DNA from: Cloeon dipterum | Taxonomy: Eukaryota; Arthropoda; Insecta; Ephemeroptera; Baetidae | Direction of reading: 5' to 3' | DNA: 64,000 nt | Assembly: GCF_949628265.1 (NCBI RefSeq) | Contig: NC_088787.1 | Span: forward strand, 25,224,501 to 25,288,500 | Part shown: positions 10,001 through 21,100 of the stretch, piece by piece | Numbering within the stretch: position 1 is the first letter of the stretch | Layout: the number at the start of each line of letters is the position of its first letter | Notes under the pieces: generated by a model | What the model was told of the DNA's origin: nothing | Seen by the model: only the letters and a program-made list of their open reading frames with translations | Database searches by the model: none | Position numbers and translations under genes: made by a program

Positions 10001-13000
10001 ATTGCTTGGATATGTAAAAAAATATCATTTTGAAGACACTATATAATGCTGGGTAATTGTGCCTTTGCAATAAATTAAATTTTGGCAGGACGTAACCCTT
10101 GTTTTAGAATGTTTTACGTTACGCGGTTTTTAAAATGCTTTTTCTTTTAAACTATTAGCAAAATAAAGAGGTAATTTGTGTCCAAAATTTCAAGTGTAAT
10201 AAAAAATTTATTTAGAATAAGACAGGTGGTAAACGTTTTGAAAAAATGCACTCCTTACGTCCTTTGCAGGGGTCGATAACAATTGTCTTTTCACAGACGT
10301 AATAAGCTGATAATTCGCAGGGCAAATCGTACCAATGGGAGAAGCTGTTTGCAAACAATTGAGTCGAGTTTCGAGTGCGAATGAAGAAATAAATACAAAT
10401 GGATCCCGCACTGCTCATGAGGGAACTGCGCTGGTTCGCCTCTGTTCCAATCCAGATAAGTCAGAGGTGCTTCATTGTACCACTTGGTGTAATTGCTCGC
10501 GCCTTTCTTGTTCAGACCGTTCCAAACGTAGTTGAAGGTCAAACCTTTAAAAATAAACTCAATTAATCGCGATTAATTTTTGATTTGAAAATTTCCAAAC
10601 CTTTCTCGTCAAGTAAACGCTGAATGCAAATGTTTTCCTCTCTAGTCTCAGGTACTGACAAAGCCATCCCATTTTTTTTGCACTCAATAATTGCCGCGTC
10701 AAAAGTGAGCTACACACCGTGAGATTAAAAAAAATGAACAGTGCCTCGACCAACGAGGCCTTCCTTACCACAGATGTGGATGCAACGAATTGATCTGTAT
10801 GGCAAAGAAATTTTAATTTTGAACACTCTTACTTTAAAATTTGCATACCAGGATCGCAGCGGTCGATCTGTGCAGATTCACAAACGTACCGCAACTTCCA
10901 GTCGCATGGAACGTCTCCCCATTTTCCATATCTTAGAAGTTACAGTAGGATTGGAATTTAAAAAAATTTAAAACAATAAATTTTTTTATCACATACTCAA
11001 ATGCTCCACAACTCTGCCATGGGAATTCAAATGGGTTTCCAGGTGACCAACCAACGTAAGTCAATGGCTCTCCGTTGTTCCAAGAGTCGAAATTCGGCTG
11101 TCCAAACATATTCAATGAGTGCCACACGCGATCAGCTGCCGTAAGACCTTTTCTTAACCACTAAAATTGTAAATTCTATTTTTTTCAACAGACTCCATAC
11201 CCGCGTTTTTTAAGATAGACATGACGCAGATATTTTCCTGTGGTGTTTCCAAAGAAGTTAGTTCCATTCCAAGTTTCTTACAGTTCAGTCTCGCTTGTGC
11301 CCACGAGGCCTTTTTCCCCAAATATTGTGCTCCAATAGTACCATAAGTAAACATAAAATAATAATTATACCGTGTCGTTAGAAAGCACATGTTTTGTTGT
11401 CACTGCAAAATATAAAGTGTAAATAATTTTTACAAATAAAACAAATTTATACTATTAAAACAAGGGTCGAGGACGACTGCATCTTCACAGGCATAACGCA
11501 GGGGTTGAGTGCACGAAACATCAAACCAATGGAAATTGCTATGAATTTGTCATATGTCAATTAATAAATTAAAAACCATAAATATATTTCATATTTTTCA
11601 ATTGAATTGCAGCTATAGTGATTTTGATAAATTCGACCAGAAATATTTTTTTCTAATATGGCAACTACACGGCTCGCATTTTTTTATTTTTAGCAATTAT
11701 TCCTACTTAGCTTGCACGCATTTTTCAGTGCCAAACTGGGCTGGGTTGCCTGCCGCCCAGTCGAGATAGAGTAAAGGTTTTGCGTTAACCCAAGACGTGT
11801 AGTTCGCATTTCCAGTCATTGTTAAACCGATATAAACGGGTTCCCTGGCGAGCCCTAACAGTTTTAAATCTTTAATAAATATTTTAAATTAATTAAGTCC
11901 CATATGATCTTGCCAAGCATGGTGAGCTGCCTTTGGAAGCATGTGTTCTGATCTCGAGTCTCCAGGCTAACCAGATCCATTTTCTTCTTCTGACATTCCG
12001 CCCTTGCATCGTCAAAAGACAACTTTGTACTCGATATTTCAACCGGTTGCTCGTCTAAGAATAACACTTTACACCAATTCGCTGGTCAAAAAAAGCATTA
12101 TTTTCACTTGTGCACATGTCGAATGGCTGGGGTGTTTCGCAAACGTAGTTGTAGGTGTCTGTGCAAGAGGCTCCAATCCACTTTCCTCCGCTGGAACAAA
12201 ATGCTCAAGAAAAGATTTTGATACACGCGGCGCGAGAGTTACGAAATCAAAGAGCAGTCTTCAGTGTCAATCTTCGCAGGGGCGCCAGAATTCCAATCGG
12301 TGTAGGTGAGTGACTGTCCGCTCAGCCACTGAGAGTAGTTTGGTAGGCCGATTTTGTTGAGTGCTTGCCAAAACGGAGTCGCTGTTTGTTCTTAAAAATC
12401 GGAAACCGCTGAGTGATCAGGAAATCGAATTTCTTGATGGAACTTACTGGCATTTTCAATTATGAATTTAACGCAGGTATTTTCTTCCGTGGTTTCCATG
12501 TTTACAAGGTCCATGCCTTTCTTCTGGCACTCCAATCTTGCGTTAGCCCATGTTTGCTGAAAATTTATGTCACTCAAAAGTTTACACATCGACCGAAAGA
12601 AATAAAAATGTCATATATTACCTTGTCAGCCGAAAGAGTGTAATTAGATTTGCCTGATTGAAATGTTTTAATTTTATTGCTTTGTAAAAAAACTTTTATA
12701 CTTTCGAAGCAGGGTGGACGTGGAGGAGTTGTGGTTGGTGGAGTTTGACCGGACGGTAGAATCGTTGCGCTTGATACCACAAATGTAGTTTGAATATCAA
12801 ATTTTCATCAATCTTTCATGCATGACACATGTCTTTATTTCACAACCGCAGAAATAAATTACTTCCTCGCTCTGTTCCCTTATCGAATTTCCCAATGCAA
12901 AATGAAGCGTATCATTTCAAAAAGTATCGTCTAGTGGCAATTTGTGTCCTCAATCATTGGAGTTCGGACAAATTTGGGTCGTGACTATTTTTTTATAACA

Positions 13001-14599
13001 AATTGATATGATAAAATCGTGCTTTATCTAAAAGAAAAGATGATTTGAAAAAGTAAGATTTTTCTTTGGCAAAAAGTATAACCTTAAATAAATTTTGGTA
13101 TGATTATTGGATAAATTTAAAAATATAGGTCATGTAAATTTTTTTGTTACTTTGTGCTACCAGGCCCTGGCGTTGTGATTATGATGTCTGAGGCCGCAGT
13201 TGTACCACCTGGAGCCCTAGTCGTAGCTCCCGGAACCCCAGTCGTAGTTCCTGGGGTTCCAGTTGTTGCTCCTGGTGCGCCCTGGACAACAGTAGTTCCA
13301 CCTGGAGCTGGAGGAAGTGGGTTGGACACTCCTGGCAAAAGAGTGCCACCAGCTGTACCCGTCAAACCTCCAGGGCCTGGAGTGACGTTGGAACCAGCTC
13401 CTTTAGAAAGTGGCACTGTGAAGCTATAATTACATAATGAAGTATTTTTACTCACCTGGAGCATTTGGATCCGATCCAGCAGGGTTTGAAGGGCCAGAAC
13501 CAACAAGAGTTGCGGAGTTGGGACCGGCAGTTGAAGAAGGACCTGACCCGGCAGGGTTCAAAGGGTCTGCTCTTGACGGATCATCAGGATTTGAAGGATT
13601 TATTATTGGGTTGGAAGGGTCTATTGTATTTGATGGGTCCGACACGGCCGGATTTGACGGATCTGCGGGGTTTGATGGATCTAGAGGATTTTTTGGGTCC
13701 ATAGGGTTTGATGGGTCTGCTGGTTCTTTCCCTGGAGAAAAAGTTCTACCTCCAGGGGCCGTGATTTTTGGTTTCGGTGGCTTTTGGTTTGACTTTGTTG
13801 TTTTGAGAAACCTTGTAGAATTTTTGCTCGTCTTAGAGCACCGCACCATACCGCAGCACTTGATAATTTGGAATCGTCTTTTTTGTTTAGTAATCACGAT
13901 GACAGTTCTGCGTGGACTGCGCTTTTCAAGGATGTGAAGCTCCTTCATTGATGATGGTGCGAAATTATCTATAAATAAAATTACTTTTGTTGGCAAAACG
14001 ATCATCCCTGTAAATAATTGTAACTATAATAATCATAAGTCTCAGCCAGCAGCCATGGATTTGGCCTAGCTGCAGCAGCAACATCAGCCGCCGGATTCAA
14101 AGTTGAAAAAATCGGAAAATATCAGGCCGCAGGAAGTTCATTAAATTTGAGGTCAACAAATTTAACTCAAATTCCCTTCGTCCAATCATTTCCACAGTTA
14201 ATTGCTTTAATTTAACATCACAAATTTGAACCATTATCTGCAAGAAAGCTAAAATTGACTTTGGACGGAAAGCCTTTAGATTCAAAGTGTTTTTATTGCG
14301 GATCAGCAGAGCAACAATGCTCCACCTCCACACCTCCCCACATTCAGAATACAACAGATAAAAATACAAAACTTTTTTGTTTTTGATAACAGAGGGAATA
14401 AGAAAATAAAATAAATAAATTTTTATCAGCAAACCTGTGTGAATTGGATAGCGGGGCAAGCTTTCATTGATGCCATTTTCCATGGCATAAACCTTTACCA
14501 ACATTAAAATGATGAGTTTTCGTAAATAATATGCGCAATGATTATAATTACCACTGCTGCAAAAGTGAGTGCTATGAGGGCGAATGTGTAAAAAGTCAT
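4509..14599 (-). CDS. Modular secreted C-type lectin gene B, 12 lectin domains
   Basis: 5' exons: 14552-14599 (signal peptide MTFYTFALIALTFAAV), 14435-14492, 13456-13968 (basic Cys segment then DPSNP repeats), 13151-13415 (mucin-like Thr/Pro/Gly), 12702-12769 (PPTTTPPRPPCFE), 12622-12653. Then 12 lectin domains of three exons each, for example domain 1 at 12448-12556, 12243-12390 and 12108-12190. The stop codon TAG is at 4509-4511, right after YYVCEKSV. Each domain shows a helix-1 Cys, a second ENxCV Cys, W..GEP..C, W.D..C and YVCE, plus a linker Cys (DPC, DVC or EIC) before the next domain. No domain has EPN or QPD; the position reads EPA, NPA, NPE, EPS, APA or YNL. Likely an extracellular pattern-recognition or adhesion protein of roughly 1800 residues. 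Every join checked is in phase; no break was seen. Confidence 0.85.
7270..9865 (-). repeat. Four-domain lectin unit 2 of gene B (domains 5-8)
   Basis: Domain 5 (about 9372-9865): STDTKTWGGARAEC, GEPAQFKTEHC, DGAWMDVDC. Domain 6 (about 8780-9290): GLDKRRTLNHTKW, NNPEAFASEHC, HHWHDSPC. Domain 7 (about 7850-8735): MWHSLSKLGTVYFIQW, SYNLKSWTGEHC, WGDIPC. Domain 8 (about 7270-7810): GLNKIGQTNYTKW, GEPSGFASEDC, GNYYVCEKAVIVDPC. Domains 5 and 6 are almost base-for-base identical to those of gene C, introns included; domain 8 is clearly diverged from its C counterpart. Confidence 0.75.
10240..12556 (-). repeat. Four-domain lectin unit 1 of gene B (domains 1-4)
   Basis: Domain 1 (12108-12556): KQTATPFWQALNKIG, GAPAKIDTEDC, GGKWIGASC. 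Domain 2 (about 11480-12057): VYIGLTMTGNANYTSW, GNPAQFGTEKC, FHWFDVSC. Domain 3 (about 10850-11390): VWHSLNMFGQPNFDSW, GNPFEFPWQSC, WGDVPC. Domain 4 (about 10240-10710): GLNKKGASNYTKW, GEPAQFPHEQC, AYYVCEKTIVIDPC. Shared signatures tie domain 3 to 7 and 11 (WHSLN) and domain 4 to 8 and 12 (GLNKxGxxNYTKW, YYVCEK), which reveals the four-domain period. Confidence 0.75.
13456..13717 (-). repeat. DPSNP-type coding repeat, gene B linker
   Basis: Inside exon 13456-13968. It is a proline/aspartate/asparagine repeat nearly identical to that of gene A, with a handful of substitutions. It separates the basic Cys segment from the mucin-like exon and is expected to be a flexible extracellular spacer. Confidence 0.85.
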
Positions 14600-15384
14600 C
14601 ACTAAATACTGCCTGAATGTATCAAATAGAGCAGTCGCTTTAGTGTTCAAATGCTCAGCACAATAGAGAGGGAAAGCTTTGCTTGCCCATTTCGATTTCG
14701 CCTAGCAGTGCGAGGAAAGCGGATGCTGTTGTGTGCTGCTTCTGTATGGCTCTGTTGTGCACGACTATACAGCGCTTGTGCTTATTTTGCGTTGTGCGTA
14801 TCGCTTATGACGCAAGACCAATATTTTATTTTATATATAGTAGCATTTCCCAATTTTTAAGGCCTGAGTACTATTACTAAAAACTTGCGCTCGTCATTCA
14901 CTGGCACCATGAATTTGCATCAGAAAATAATCTTCATAGAAGCTAATATGGCTCCTCAGTGATATGTGCATTTATTTCTTGTTTTAACATCTATTTAAGT
15001 GTTCAAGTTGCGTGTTGTGGGAGGAATGAAATAAACCTTACTGACACATGGCAAAAGAAAGACTAATTTATTTCTGCGCTCGTACATAGATCCTTAATTC
15101 CTTAATATACAACTTTAATGAACTCTCTGGACAAAACATAATATATGCTATTTAATTGCTGAGACTGATATCCAATTACGTAAATATCCAATTATTTTCC
15201 CAGCCCTTCCTTATCTTACAGATTTTTATGTTAAATTCCAAAATTTCATTTGATATGGCGCTTGAGTTCTAAAATCGAAACTGAAAAGTTTCTCAAATCA
15301 AACCAAATTTACTTTGTCAAGATTCACCAAATTGTTTTATTTCTCTTGAAAATATTGTTATTTTCATCAATATAACGACCTGCT
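14600..15384 (-). promoter_or_regulatory. Spacer between lectin genes C and B, with B upstream region
   Basis: The part next to gene B (about 14600-15140) is homologous to the upstream region of gene A, including a TATATATAAAATA-like run on the minus strand near 14826-14843. The remaining 240 bp or so before the gene C stop codon holds nothing I recognise, and the MCMBP-like remnant found between A and B is absent here. Confidence 0.4.
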
Positions 15385-17945
15385 TTACACAGTTTTCTCG
15401 CAAACATAGTAGTTTCCAAAATCGCAGCTAATATCATACCACTGGCCTTCTCTAAAATGAAAAAAAAAGTTTTTTGAGACAACCACAAGAAATTAAAACT
15501 TGCGTGTTGAAAATGCAATTTTCATAAAGAAACGCTGCTGGCTCGCCAGGTGGGAAGCCGCTGTAAGTGAGAGCGGCACCATTCTCCCACTTCGTGTAGT
15601 TGGTCTGACCGATTTTGTTCAATCCCGCATACACCCAGTTATTGTAAGCACCTTTTACATTATAATTTTTACGTAAAATGAACTTAAATAGATTGGAAAT
15701 CCACCTTTCCTCAGAATCGCTCTTTGAACGCAAATATTTTCTGTTACGGTTTCCATATTCGCGAGAGCAGTTCCGCTCTCGTTGCATCTCTGCAATGAAG
15801 TGGCGTAATTGACCTTAAATATTTGTTTTAGTTAAATTCTTTGAAATATAGAATATGTGGCTCACTCGCATGGCGTAAACCTCAAATTGACCTACAAAAA
15901 TTTGCGTTAATATCAAGTGCATAGAAATATTTTATTAACCTCAGTTTAAAGCAAGCTATTCATATTGTGAGTCTCATTTCACATTTTGTGTTTTTACTCA
16001 AATATTGCATTCTGTAGTGACACAAAGAAAAAGAGAACGCGATACAGTAAGGAAGCTGCTTTAAATTTCAACTAAAAATTATGACTTACCTTTATATTGA
16101 CATCTACCATCGAATAAAAAAATTAACCTACCGTTTATGCAAATTTCTTTGGGGCTTGGATTCGATTCGCAAACGTACGGGATCTCCCAGGTACAGGGAA
16201 TGTCCCCCCAAATGCCACTTCTAGTATTATTTAATTTTTATATTGGAACAGACCAGGCCTGTTAGAATAGTCTTACTCGAATCCACCGCAATGCTCTCCA
16301 GTCCAAGACTTCAAATTGTAGCCTGGGACAAAGTCACTGTAGGTGAGTGGCTCGCCGTTTGCCCATTGCTTAAAGTAAACTGTGCCCAACTTGCTCAAAG
16401 AATGCCACATCCGCTCGTCCTTTTTCCCTGATATTTCATACTTAATTTACAGCCAAATGATTTGCGTATAATATGTATGAAATAATTAAAAAGATTCCCT
16501 CTGGAATGCATTTTATAATCTTATGAGGATTATAGAAACGCTCGCAAAATTTAAAAAAATTTTGCCATGTCACATTTTTCCTGAAAAACAAAGTGAAGAA
16601 ATCAATTTATAAATAGTCATACCAGCCAGATATATTTTATATCTGACGCAAAAATTCTCCTCTGGCGTCTCCATGGACACAAGATCTCCGCCCAGTTTCT
16701 TGCACTCGTCTGATGCAAATACCCAATTTTTCTGGAAATTTAGAACTTACAAATATTAATAAGCTTTTATGATTCGCACTCTTACGTTGTTGTTTGTGAC
16801 AATCGTGTAAGTGGAAACTAATAAAAATTTACTTATAATGTTTTTTTTTAATTATTCATTGCGTACAATCTGCACATGGGTCTTTGTAGTCGTCCTCGCA
16901 CACATATCTGTAGGCTACTCCGCAGGGCGAGTCATGCCAGTGATGGTTTCTGAAGTACAACTAAAAATTCATGTCCCAAAAATAAATGTAAAAACGAACA
17001 AGGCAACAGCGCAATGTTCGCTGGCAAATGCCTCAGGGTTGTTGACGTCCCAGTCCGTGAAAGTCAGAAGTTCGCCGTTGGACCACTTTGTATGATTGAG
17101 GGTTCTTCTCTTGTCGAGACCGATTGTGAGTGGCGTGGACGACAACTCTTTGAACAATAATGTATGTCGTTTTTGTTTTTAATATTTCGGCTTTTACCCA
17201 GTCCCGCGATGTACTGTTGCAAGCACATGCTTTTAGAGGGGTTGTCCAAATCCACAATCGTCATGTTCTTTTTTAAGCATTCGAACCGCGCATCGTCATA
17301 CACTCTCTGCAGGTTTCACAAATTAAAATTTCCCGTAAAAACGTTTCTGTCATTGCCATATTACCGCTTCAGTAGATACTGAGAAACTGTATTCTAAAAT
17401 GGGATATAGAAAATGAGTTACGCATCTTTTTGGGAAAATTGGCTATTACTTGAGCAGACGTCGATAGGTGCTGGGGATTCGCAAACGTAAGCGTTCGATC
17501 CTTTACAATCGACGTCCATCCAGGCACCGTCTCTGCAATATTTATATGGGACCGTCTTGAAACGGTTAATATTTTAAATTAAAATCCCAACTTGTACGCA
17601 GAGCAATGTTCCGTCTTAAATTGCGCTGGTTCCCCAGATTTCCAATAAGTCGCAGTCGGCGTACTTCCGCTGTACAATGACGTATAGTTGCTCCAGCCCA
17701 TTTTATTTAGACCGTGGAAAACGATGCTTGTAGTTTTTCCTGCGAGTGCACCAAAACGTGAATTTTAACCCACTATTAGAGTGTTTTTGAAATTCATTTC
17801 ACCGGCCAAGTCGATTTTGTCCTTGACGCAAGCGTGCTCCTTCGCGCTGTCGATGCTGACCAGATCTCCGCCCTGCTTTTTGCACTCGGCTCTTGCGCCA
17901 CCCCAGGTCTTTGTGTCGGTCGAAACTTTGTATGTGGAAGGCACT
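15385..17945 (-). repeat. Four-domain lectin unit 2 of gene C (domains 5-8)
   Basis: Domain 5 (about 17450-17945) and domain 6 (about 16865-17380) match gene B domains 5-6 almost base for base through exons and introns. Domain 7 (about 16130-16820) reads SYNLKSW-like as GYNLKSWTGEHC. Domain 8 (15385 to about 15890) has GLNKIGQTNYTKW, GEPAAFLYENC, WYDISC, YYVCEKTV and then stop. Domain 8 differs markedly from B domain 8 while 5 and 6 barely differ. Confidence 0.75.
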
Positions 17946-18118
17946 GTGAAAACATTGCAAGACCATAAATCAAATTTGATTTCCTTCGGTTTTTTGCTGC
18001 TGTTTGTCACACATTTAATTTAAATTTTGTCTAAACAGAATCCAACTCACAAAGTCTACATAAAAATATTTGGACTTGGTGCATTGCTCGGAAATCTAAA
18101 AATTAAACATTTTGAAGA

Positions 18119-18193
<75 letters not shown>

Positions 18194-21100
18194 ATGCTGG
18201 GTAAATGTGCCTTTGCAATAAACGAAATTTTGGCAGGATTTAACCCATGTTTTAGAATGTCTTACGTTACGCTTTTTTAACTACTCTTTTTCTTTTAAAC
18301 TATTAGCAAAATAAACTGGAAATGTGTCCAAAATTTTAAATGGAATAAAAAGTTTCCTTAAAATAAGATAAGTGGCAAACTTTTCTAAAAAATTTGCACT
18401 CCTTACGTCCTTTGCAGGGGTCGATAACAATTGTCTTTTCACAGACGTAATAAGCTGATAATTCGCAGGGCAAATCGTACCAATGGGCGAAGCTGTTTGC
18501 AAAAAATTGAGTCGAGTTTCGAGTGCAAATGAAGAAATAAATACAAATGCATTCCACACTGCTCATGAGGGAACTGCGCTGGTTCGCCTCTGTTCCAATC
18601 CAGATAAGTCAGCGGTGCTTCATTATACCACTTGGTGTAATTGCTCGCGCCTTTCTTGTTCAGACCGTTCCAAACGAAGTTGTTTGTCAAACCTTGAAAA
18701 ATGAACTCAATTAATCGCGATAAATTTTGATTTAAAAATTTCCAAACCTTTCTCGTCAAGTAAACGCTGAATGCAAATGTTTTCCTCTCTGGTCTCAGGT
18801 ACTGACAAAGCCATCCCGTTTTTTCTGCACTCAATAACTGCCGCGTCAAAAGTGAGCTACACACCGTAAGAATTTTTTAATGAAAAATTAAAGAGTGAAG
18901 AGTGCCTAGACCAACGAGGCCTTGACTCAAAATACTGACTATCGAGAATGACATTGAACCAATTTCAACGTGCCATCAAGTTTAAAATTGCAACAGGGAA
19001 TTTTTAAGTTTCTTACCACAGAAGTGGATGCAACGAATTGATCTGGATGGCAAAGTAATTTTAATGTTAAACCCTCTTACTTTAAATTTTGCATACCAGG
19101 ATCGCAAGGGTCAATTTGTGCAGATTCACAAACATATCGCAACTTCCAAGAGCATGGAACGTCTCCCCATCTCCCGTACCTAAGAATAATAACAATAGAT
19201 CGGAATTAAAGCATGCTTTTGACTTTTGGCACAAAAAAAAAACACATACTCGAAAGCTCCACAGCTCTCCCAGGGTATCTGCGCTGGATTTCCTGGCGCC
19301 CAGTCATTGTAAGTCAGTGGCTCTCCGTTGTTCCAAGAGTCATAATTCGGCTGTCCAAACATATTCAAAGAGTGCCACACGCGATCAGCCGCCGTTATGC
19401 CTATATATATATATAGGTTACATATCTAGGGATATTTATTTTAATTTGCCACCAAACTCAATACCTGCAGACTTTAAAATGGACTTGACACAGATATTTT
19501 CCTGCGGTGTTTCCATAGAAGTCAGTTCCATTCCAAGTTTTTTGCAGTTTAATCTCGCTACTGCCCACGATGCCTTTTTTATCATTAAAATTTTAAAATA
19601 TACAACACCAATCACATGGTTCCATCAAATATATACCGTGTCGTTTGAAAGAACGTGTTTTGTTGTCACTGCAAATTAAAGTGTGCATATTAATGTTATT
19701 AAAAAATAATTTGCTATTCATACTGCTGAAACAAGGGTCAAGAACAACTGCATCTTCGCAGGCATATCTCAAGGGTTCAGTGCAAGCAACATCAAACCAA
19801 TGGAAATTGCTTTAAATTTTTTAAATTATCAGTCCACAAAAATGATTTATAACATTAATGGCTATTTAAATATTAAAAAAAACAGATGAATTAATTTGTG
19901 TTGCGAGATTGGCATTCAATTTTACTTGGCTTGCACGCATTTTTCGGTGCCAAACTGGGCTGGGTTGCCTGCTGCCCAGTCGAGATAGAGTAAAGGTTTT
20001 GCGTTAACCCAAGTCGTGTAGTTCGTATTTCCAGTCATTGTTAAACCGATATAAACGGGTTCCCTGGCGAGCCCTAACAGTTTTAAATCTTTAATAAACA
20101 TTTTAAATTAATTAAGTCCCTTATGATCTTGCCAAGCATGGTGAGCTGCTTTTGGAAGCATGTGTTCTGATCTCGAGTCTCCAGGCTAACCAGATCCATT
20201 TTCTTCCTCTGACATTCCGCCCTTGCATCGTCAAAAGACAACTTTGTACTCGATATTTCAACCGGTTGCTCGTCTAAGAATAACACTTTACACCAATTCG
20301 CTGGTCAAAAAAGCATTATTTTCACTTGTGCACATGTCGAATGGCTGGGGTGTTTCGCAAACGTAGTTGTAGGTGTCTGTGCAAGAGGCTCCAATCCACT
20401 TTCCTCCGCTGGAACAAAATGCTCAAGAAAAGATTTTGATACACGCGGCGCGAGAGTTACGAAATCAAAGAGCAGTCTTCAGTGTCAATCTTCGCAGGGG
20501 CGCCAGAATTCCAATCGGTGTAGGTGAGTGACTGTCCGCTCAGCCACTGAGAGTAGCTTGGTAGGCCGATTTTGTTGAGTGCTTGCCAAAACGGAGTCGC
20601 TGTTTGTTCTTAAAAATCGGAAACCGCTGAGTGATCAGGAAATCGAATTTCTTGATGGAACTTACTGGCATTTTCAATTATGAATTTAACGCAGGTATTT
20701 TCTTCCGTGGTTTCCATGTTTACAAGGTCCATGCCTTTCTTCTGGCACTCCAATCTTGCGTTAGCCCATGTTTGCTGGCAAATAAGGGGCATTGAAAAGT
20801 TGATGCATTGACCGGAATAAATAAAAATCTAAAATTTTACCTTCTCGGTGGAAAGAGTGTAATTTGATTTGCCTGAATTTATTGTTTAATATTCAATGCT
20901 TCTTTAGTTAAAATAATAAATTTACTTTCAAAGCAGGGTGGACGTGGAGGAGTCGTAGTTGGTGGAGTTTGATCGGACGGTAGAGTCGTCGTGCTTTATA
21001 GTATAATACGTTTGAATATTTAAGTCACATATTTGATAAATCTTTAGGCATAACATATATGTGTGCCCAATTTTTAGCATATTTTCATTTTACTTCAAAA

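Noticed and set aside
18122-18187. CRISPR-like or telomeric repeat
   Set aside because: Pure TA dinucleotide run without spacers in an intron of a eukaryotic gene; an ordinary microsatellite.
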